Assembly (NCBI GenBank): GCA_031273405.1
Contig: JAISRW010000014.1
Coordinates: 1 to 15,807, forward strand
DNA length: 15,807 nucleotides
Direction of reading: 5' to 3'
From: Treponema sp.
GTDB lineage: Bacteria; Spirochaetota; Spirochaetia; Treponematales; Breznakiellaceae
Part shown: positions 12,911 through 15,807 of the stretch, piece after piece
How positions within the stretch are numbered: the stretch's first letter is position 1
Layout of the letters: each line of letters begins with the position of its first letter
Notes under the pieces: generated by a model
Told to the model about the DNA's origin: nothing
Database searches by the model: none
The model's input: the letters and a program-made list of their open reading frames with translations, nothing else
Program-made: the position numbers and the translations under genes

Positions 12911-14023
12911 TCAATTAACTATTGCGTAAGGTACGCGAATCTTGCGCACTCCACTATCAACATTGTATCCGCTCGTGTTTGCGAACACGTCCTGGCCATT
13001 GGCCACGTTCTGGGCCAGCGCCAAAATGGTCTTTGCCATTCCCGGGGCGTCTTGCAGTATCGTTCCGGTCATCCTGCCGGAGCGAATGGCTTCCACGGCA
13101 ACCGTGGTGGCGTCAACGCCGAACACCGGGATATACCCCGCTCCCTGCCTGCCGGTGTTAAAGCCGTTTTCGTTCATGGCTTCTATTGCGCCGAGGGCCT
13201 GATCGTCGTTGTTGGCGATAATAAGTTCAATAGAACCGTTGGTCAGGGAATGAGCCGACAAAGCAGTGCGCATAAGGTTGGCCGCTTCGGTGGCGGACCA
13301 GTTGCCGTACAGAAAATAGTTGCTTATACCGTCATTATCGTATTGGGTACTGGTTTGGTTAGCCGGAGAGGGCGTAAGACTGAGGCCCCTTGCCCCGAGG
13401 AGCCTGTTGGCTTCGGTTACAGAATATTTGGTACGGCCAAAGGCTTCGGCGTTGCCATGCTCGCCCCGGAACATGATGTAGCTGATCTTGTTGTCGCCGT
13501 TGAGGTCGTATTTGTTCTTGCTGCCGCTCCAGTTTTCGGCTTTAAGAAGGTACTCGGCAATCGCCTGGCCTTCCATATACCCTGCTTCATCAGCATCGGT
13601 ACCTACAAAGCAGGCCCGGTCATAAGAATTGATCACCGCGTTGGAAACCTCACGATTGAAGAAAATGATCGGCAGATTGGCTCTCTTGGCAATGTCAACG
13701 ATGTTCCTGGCGGCTTCCTCGGAACCGGTCGTGACTATGTTGACGACCAGCAAGCTTGTACCCTGGGTAATGGCCGTTTCGATCAGCTGGGTCTGTATGG
13801 CCTGATTATTTTGGCTGTCGTGCATGGTTGCGTTGATTTGCGGCAGAGATGCAAGCTGCTCTTGCATGGCATTACGTACGCTGGTCAGATAGGTATCGCC
13901 GAATGTATACCAGAAAACGTCCACCTTGATTGCGCCGCTCGCGGTTCCTTGCGAACTGCCTTTAGCCCAAACAGCGCCAAGACAAACCAGAGCGACAAGA
14001 AACAGCATTAACAGTTTTTTCAT
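12911..14023 (-). CDS. mglB: Galactose/glucose-type periplasmic binding protein, MglB-like
   Basis: A 370-residue type-I periplasmic binding protein. Residues 1-20 are a signal peptide ending in VWA, with no lipobox Cys at the cleavage site, so the protein should be soluble in the periplasm. The mature domain starts with VDVFWYTFGDTYL (34-46); LPIIFFNREVSN (117-128) corresponds to the FFNKEP sugar-binding segment of MglB. DLNGDNKI (173-180) matches the EF-hand-like calcium loop of MglB (DxNxDxxI), which supports the galactose/glucose subgroup over ribose. VFGVDATTVAVEAI is the usual C-terminal block. I chose ATG 14023, with GGGGGAT before it and the signal peptide after it; the open frame upstream to 14158 shows no secretion or family feature. 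First gene of mglBAC, the order also found in Treponema pallidum. Confidence 0.92.
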   Translation of the reverse strand: MKKLLMLFLVALVCLGAVWAKGSSQGTASGAIKVDVFWYTFGDTYLTSVRNAMQEQLASLPQINATMHDSQNNQAIQTQLIETAITQGTSLLVVNIVTTGSEEAARNIVDIAKRANLPIIFFNREVSNAVINSYDRACFVGTDADEAGYMEGQAIAEYLLKAENWSGSKNKYDLNGDNKISYIMFRGEHGNAEAFGRTKYSVTEANRLLGARGLSLTPSPANQTSTQYDNDGISNYFLYGNWSATEAANLMRTALSAHSLTNGSIELIIANNDDQALGAIEAMNENGFNTGRQGAGYIPVFGVDATTVAVEAIRSGRMTGTILQDAPGMAKTILALAQNVANGQDVFANTSGYNVDSGVRKIRVPYAIVN

Positions 14024-14046
14024 ATAAAATCCCCCTATAATATATT

Positions 14047-14066
14047 TATCCAAAATACTTTGGATA
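14047..14066 (-). promoter_or_regulatory. Dyad in the mglB leader
   Basis: TATCCAAA (14047-14054) and TTTGGATA (14059-14066) form a perfect 8-bp inverted repeat with a 4-base loop, 23 bases upstream of the mglB start codon and just before its RBS. It could be an operator or an RNA hairpin affecting translation. The leader is about 160 bases. Confidence 0.4.
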
Positions 14067-14187
14067 TTGCACATCGTTATACATTCCGGATTCAACTGGC
14101 AAGTGCAACACCGCCACATTTGGCAAAAACCCCGGATGGGCTTTTGAATTCTAAGCATTTCATGGTGTTGAATTTATCTCGCTCAAT

Positions 14188-14216
14188 ATTTTATCTGATT
14201 TTTTCTGGGTTGTCAA
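14188..14216 (-). promoter_or_regulatory. Sigma-70-type promoter of the mglBAC operon
   Basis: On the minus strand a perfect TTGACA (14216-14211) and TAAAAT (14193-14188, 5 of 6) are 17 bp apart. It lies at the 3' end of the truncated antitoxin-like frame, so the promoter is embedded in that remnant. A second TTGACA-like sequence is not needed. Confidence 0.65.
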
Positions 14217-14376
14217 GAAATATTGACAGGAATATTTTTACGTGAGACCATACGGGAATCACCATCGTGTTACGGTGTTTAATAAAAGGCCCCTGAACAG
14301 CGGGGTCTACCTCTGGGGTGGTTCTGGTCAAAAGTTCGTCAAGCTCCCATGCTTCTTCTTCGGACATATCAGACAT
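14191..14376 (-). pseudogene. Truncated antitoxin-like gene remnant
   Basis: A 61-codon frame starting at ATG 14376, with AGGAAGG (14391-14385) eight bases upstream; an in-frame ATG at 14397 would lie before that RBS and is rejected. Residues 1-26 (MSDMSEEEAWELDELLTRTT, then PEVDP) resemble the N-terminus of small antitoxins common in treponemes (acidic, EEEAxxLDExxTxxxPxVDP), which continue with a KSPxEIIxxLV ribbon-helix-helix-like C-terminus of about 40 residues. Here the sequence after FIKHRNTMVIP becomes unrelated (VWSHVKIFLSIF) and ends at a stop within the mgl promoter, so the DNA-binding or partner-binding half is missing. No toxin gene is adjacent. I recall the family from memory and cannot verify it; a small intact gene of unknown function is the alternative. 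Confidence 0.45.
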
Positions 14377-14432
14377 AATACCCGCCTTCCTCTGCATAAT
14401 GGTAAAATTCTTTCCTGTATTTCATAGCACGA

Positions 14433-14858
14433 TCATGGCTTATGAGCCTCGTCAAGCATACCCAGGAGCTGCCGCTCGTGTTTGGCTTCTTCCTCGCTGA
14501 TAGCCTTTACCTCGGGAAAATGTTCGGTCAGGCGCAGGTAATTTTTGGAAGCCGTGCCTTCGTTTTTCTCCATCCTTTTGAGGGTAAAGGCGAGGCCAAA
14601 AATACGGGTCAGGAAGATGGTCTTAAAAACCTTGAACCTCTGGGGTTGTAGTTCTATCCCTGTACGGCGTTCCCAAAACAGGGCATGATCCCGTTCCGCC
14701 TCGCCAATCGAAAAGAGGACTTCCGAGTTATGGGGATCCTTGCAAAACCGGGCCAGCCGGGTATACAGAGCGTACTCGTTGATCTCCTTTTGCTGCACCT
14801 CAAGAGCGTTTTTAAGCAGCTTCCGATCCAGTGTTGTCCGCGCTATTATTTTTGCCAT
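14433..14858 (-). CDS. Ferritin-like diiron protein, resembling the N-terminal domain of erythrin-VIT1 (Mbfa-type) iron exporters
   Basis: A 141-residue, wholly helical soluble protein. Predicted diiron ligands are E25 or E28 (EINEYALYTRLA), E55 and H58 (EAERDHALFW), E97 (RMEKNE), and E124 and H127 (EEEAKHERQLL). The order and the RFKVFKTIFLTRIFGLAFTL segment match the ferritin-like domain of proteins that carry a C-terminal VIT1/CCC1 membrane transporter. Those fusions are about 290 residues and continue past MLDE into the membrane domain; here the frame stops three residues later (AHKP, TGA), and no membrane sequence follows. So it is either a truncated fusion or a stand-alone domain. The ATG at 14858 has an AGGGGGC RBS. 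It probably binds or oxidises iron or responds to peroxide. It is divergent from the decarboxylase gene. Confidence 0.75.
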   Translation of the reverse strand: MAKIIARTTLDRKLLKNALEVQQKEINEYALYTRLARFCKDPHNSEVLFSIGEAERDHALFWERRTGIELQPQRFKVFKTIFLTRIFGLAFTLKRMEKNEGTASKNYLRLTEHFPEVKAISEEEAKHERQLLGMLDEAHKP

Positions 14859-14925
14859 ACAAAGCCCCCTGTTTTCTATACTAGCCTGTTTACTTCTATT
14901 ATGCTAGGATTTTTCCATTCGATTT

Positions 14926-14953
14926 AAGGACACTCAAGGACACTTTAAGGACA
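14926..14953 (+). repeat. Three short direct repeats before the decarboxylase gene
   Basis: AAGGACACT occurs at 14926-14934 and 14936-14944, and AAGGACA at 14947-14953, at 10- and 11-base intervals, about one helical turn. They end 12 bp before the ATG at 14966. They may bind a regulator on one face of the DNA, or be a local slippage duplication. Confidence 0.5.
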
Positions 14954-14965
14954 AGGCGGAAGGAA

Positions 14966-15807
14966 ATGGTAAATAGGGAAGATTATGTTTCCGAAGAAGA
15001 TTGGCGGCATTATCTGGAATTCTCCCGGGATTTGGAAACTCCCTGTATCGTGGTGAATCTTCAAACAATAAAAAACAATTTTACCCGGCTCAAGGGGTTT
15101 TTCCCCTATGCCGACATCTATTACGCCGTCAAGGCCAACCCGGAAACAGAAATTATCTCCCTGCTGGCGGAAATGGGCTCCAATTTTGACATTGCCTCCA
15201 GGCCGGAACTGGACATGGTTCTTTCCCTGGGAATTGTCCCGGAGCGCATATCCTACGGCAATACCATAAAAAAGGCTAGGGACATTGCTTATTTCTACGA
15301 AAAAGGCGTCAGGATGTTCGCCACCGACAGCAAGGAAGATCTTAAAAACATAGCCCAGAACGCTCCGGGTTCCCGGATCTATGTGCGTATACTCCTGGAA
15401 AGCTCCACCTCCGCCGACTGGCCCCTGTCCCGCAAATTCGGCTGCCACCCCGATATGGCCTACGATCTCCTCATTCTGGCCAGGGACATGGGGCTTACGC
15501 CTTACGGCATTTCCTTTCATGTGGGGAGCCAGCAGCGGGACATCGGCGTTTGGGACGATGCCATCGCCAAGACCAAGTATCTTTTTACCTCTCTGGAAGA
15601 AGACGAGGGCATCAGGCTTTCCATGATCAACATGGGAGGAGGCTTCCCCGCTTCCTATACCCAGCCTACCAACGATTTAAGCGAATATGCGGCGGAAATA
15701 AAGCGCTACCTCATCGACGACTTTGGCGACGACCTCCCCAAGATCATCCTGGAACCGGGCCGTTCCCTGGTGGGGAACAGCGGCATCCTCGCCTCGGAAG
15801 TGGTGCT
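14966..15807 (+). CDS. Fold-type-III PLP decarboxylase, ornithine decarboxylase type; 3' partial
   Basis: The frame starts at ATG 14966 after GGAAGGA and stays open to the window edge, giving 280 residues of an enzyme usually near 390-400. It is an alanine-racemase-fold PLP enzyme of the eukaryotic-type ornithine/arginine/lysine decarboxylase group. YYAVKANP places the PLP-binding lysine at K56; FDIASRPEL (74-82), ISFHVGSQ (182-189), NMGGGFP (222-228) and the phosphate-binding EPGRSLVG (263-270) follow in the standard order. The specificity-defining C-terminal segment with the catalytic Cys-Asp lies outside the window, so ornithine versus lysine or other substrates cannot be separated. It would make putrescine or cadaverine for polyamine synthesis. 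It is divergent from the ferritin-like gene, with 107 bp between. Confidence 0.88.
   Translation, partial: MVNREDYVSEEDWRHYLEFSRDLETPCIVVNLQTIKNNFTRLKGFFPYADIYYAVKANPETEIISLLAEMGSNFDIASRPELDMVLSLGIVPERISYGNTIKKARDIAYFYEKGVRMFATDSKEDLKNIAQNAPGSRIYVRILLESSTSADWPLSRKFGCHPDMAYDLLILARDMGLTPYGISFHVGSQQRDIGVWDDAIAKTKYLFTSLEEDEGIRLSMINMGGGFPASYTQPTNDLSEYAAEIKRYLIDDFGDDLPKIILEPGRSLVGNSGILASEVV

Noticed and set aside
12800..14011. A 403-codon open frame on the plus strand opposite mglB
   Set aside because: It is the mirror of a well-supported binding protein, without recognisable motifs or a plausible RBS and operon context.
14669..14679. A single TCCCAAAAC-like arm inside the ferritin-like gene
   Set aside because: It has no inverted partner and is coding sequence, so it is not counted as a copy of the palindromic repeat.
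1..15807. tRNA or rRNA genes, CRISPR arrays, intact transposases or integrases
   Set aside because: None were recognised by eye on either strand. This is not a substitute for a covariance-model search.

Overview
The window reads like chromosomal DNA of a free-living or gut-associated spirochaete, most likely a termite-gut type Treponema. This is an inference from gene content (an mglB-mglA-mglC sugar transporter in the order known from Treponema, periplasmic proteins whose mature N-terminus is small and Gly/Gln-rich, a treponeme-style small antitoxin remnant) and a moderately high G+C that falls in the mgl region. No rRNA, tRNA, CRISPR array or transposase gene was found.

Layout. 1-672 (+): C-terminal half of a zinc-type dehydrogenase resembling L-sorbose-1-phosphate reductase, cut by the window edge. 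694-2058 (-): MATE exporter. 2059-2299: two promoters and two copies of a palindromic repeat. 2300-2689 (+): unrecognised 129-aa protein. 2787-3533 (-): GntR/FCD regulator, divergent from the operon that follows. 3861-10044 (+): catabolic operon tctB-tctC-tctA (tripartite tricarboxylate transporter), a medium-chain zinc dehydrogenase and a two-subunit (split) transketolase. 10180-14023 (-): mglB-mglA-mglC sugar ABC transporter with its own promoter. 14191-14376 (-): truncated antitoxin-like remnant. 14433-14858 (-): ferritin-like diiron protein that looks like the front half of an erythrin-VIT iron transporter. 14966-15807 (+): fold-type-III PLP decarboxylase (ornithine decarboxylase type), running off the right edge.

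How the genes work together. The most interesting unit is 2787-10044. A FadR-type regulator faces the operon across a 327-bp control region that holds a consensus-like promoter, a perfect 14-bp palindrome near the expected transcription start, a second inverted repeat at the regulator's own promoter, and a long leader hairpin. The operon would import an organic acid, oxidise a hydroxyl to a ketone, then cleave or transfer a two-carbon unit with a thiamine-diphosphate enzyme. I know of no characterised pathway with exactly this composition; the substrate cannot be read from sequence.

Two kinds of non-coding structure are not explained by genes: a dispersed palindrome with TCCCAAAAC/GTTTTGGGA arms (three copies, 2163-2200, 2249-2270, 8075-8129) and a series of stem-loops inside the catabolic operon (3758-3797, 5481-5530, 8075-8202). 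The mgl block is bordered on one side by truncated genes, which suggests a recombination boundary.
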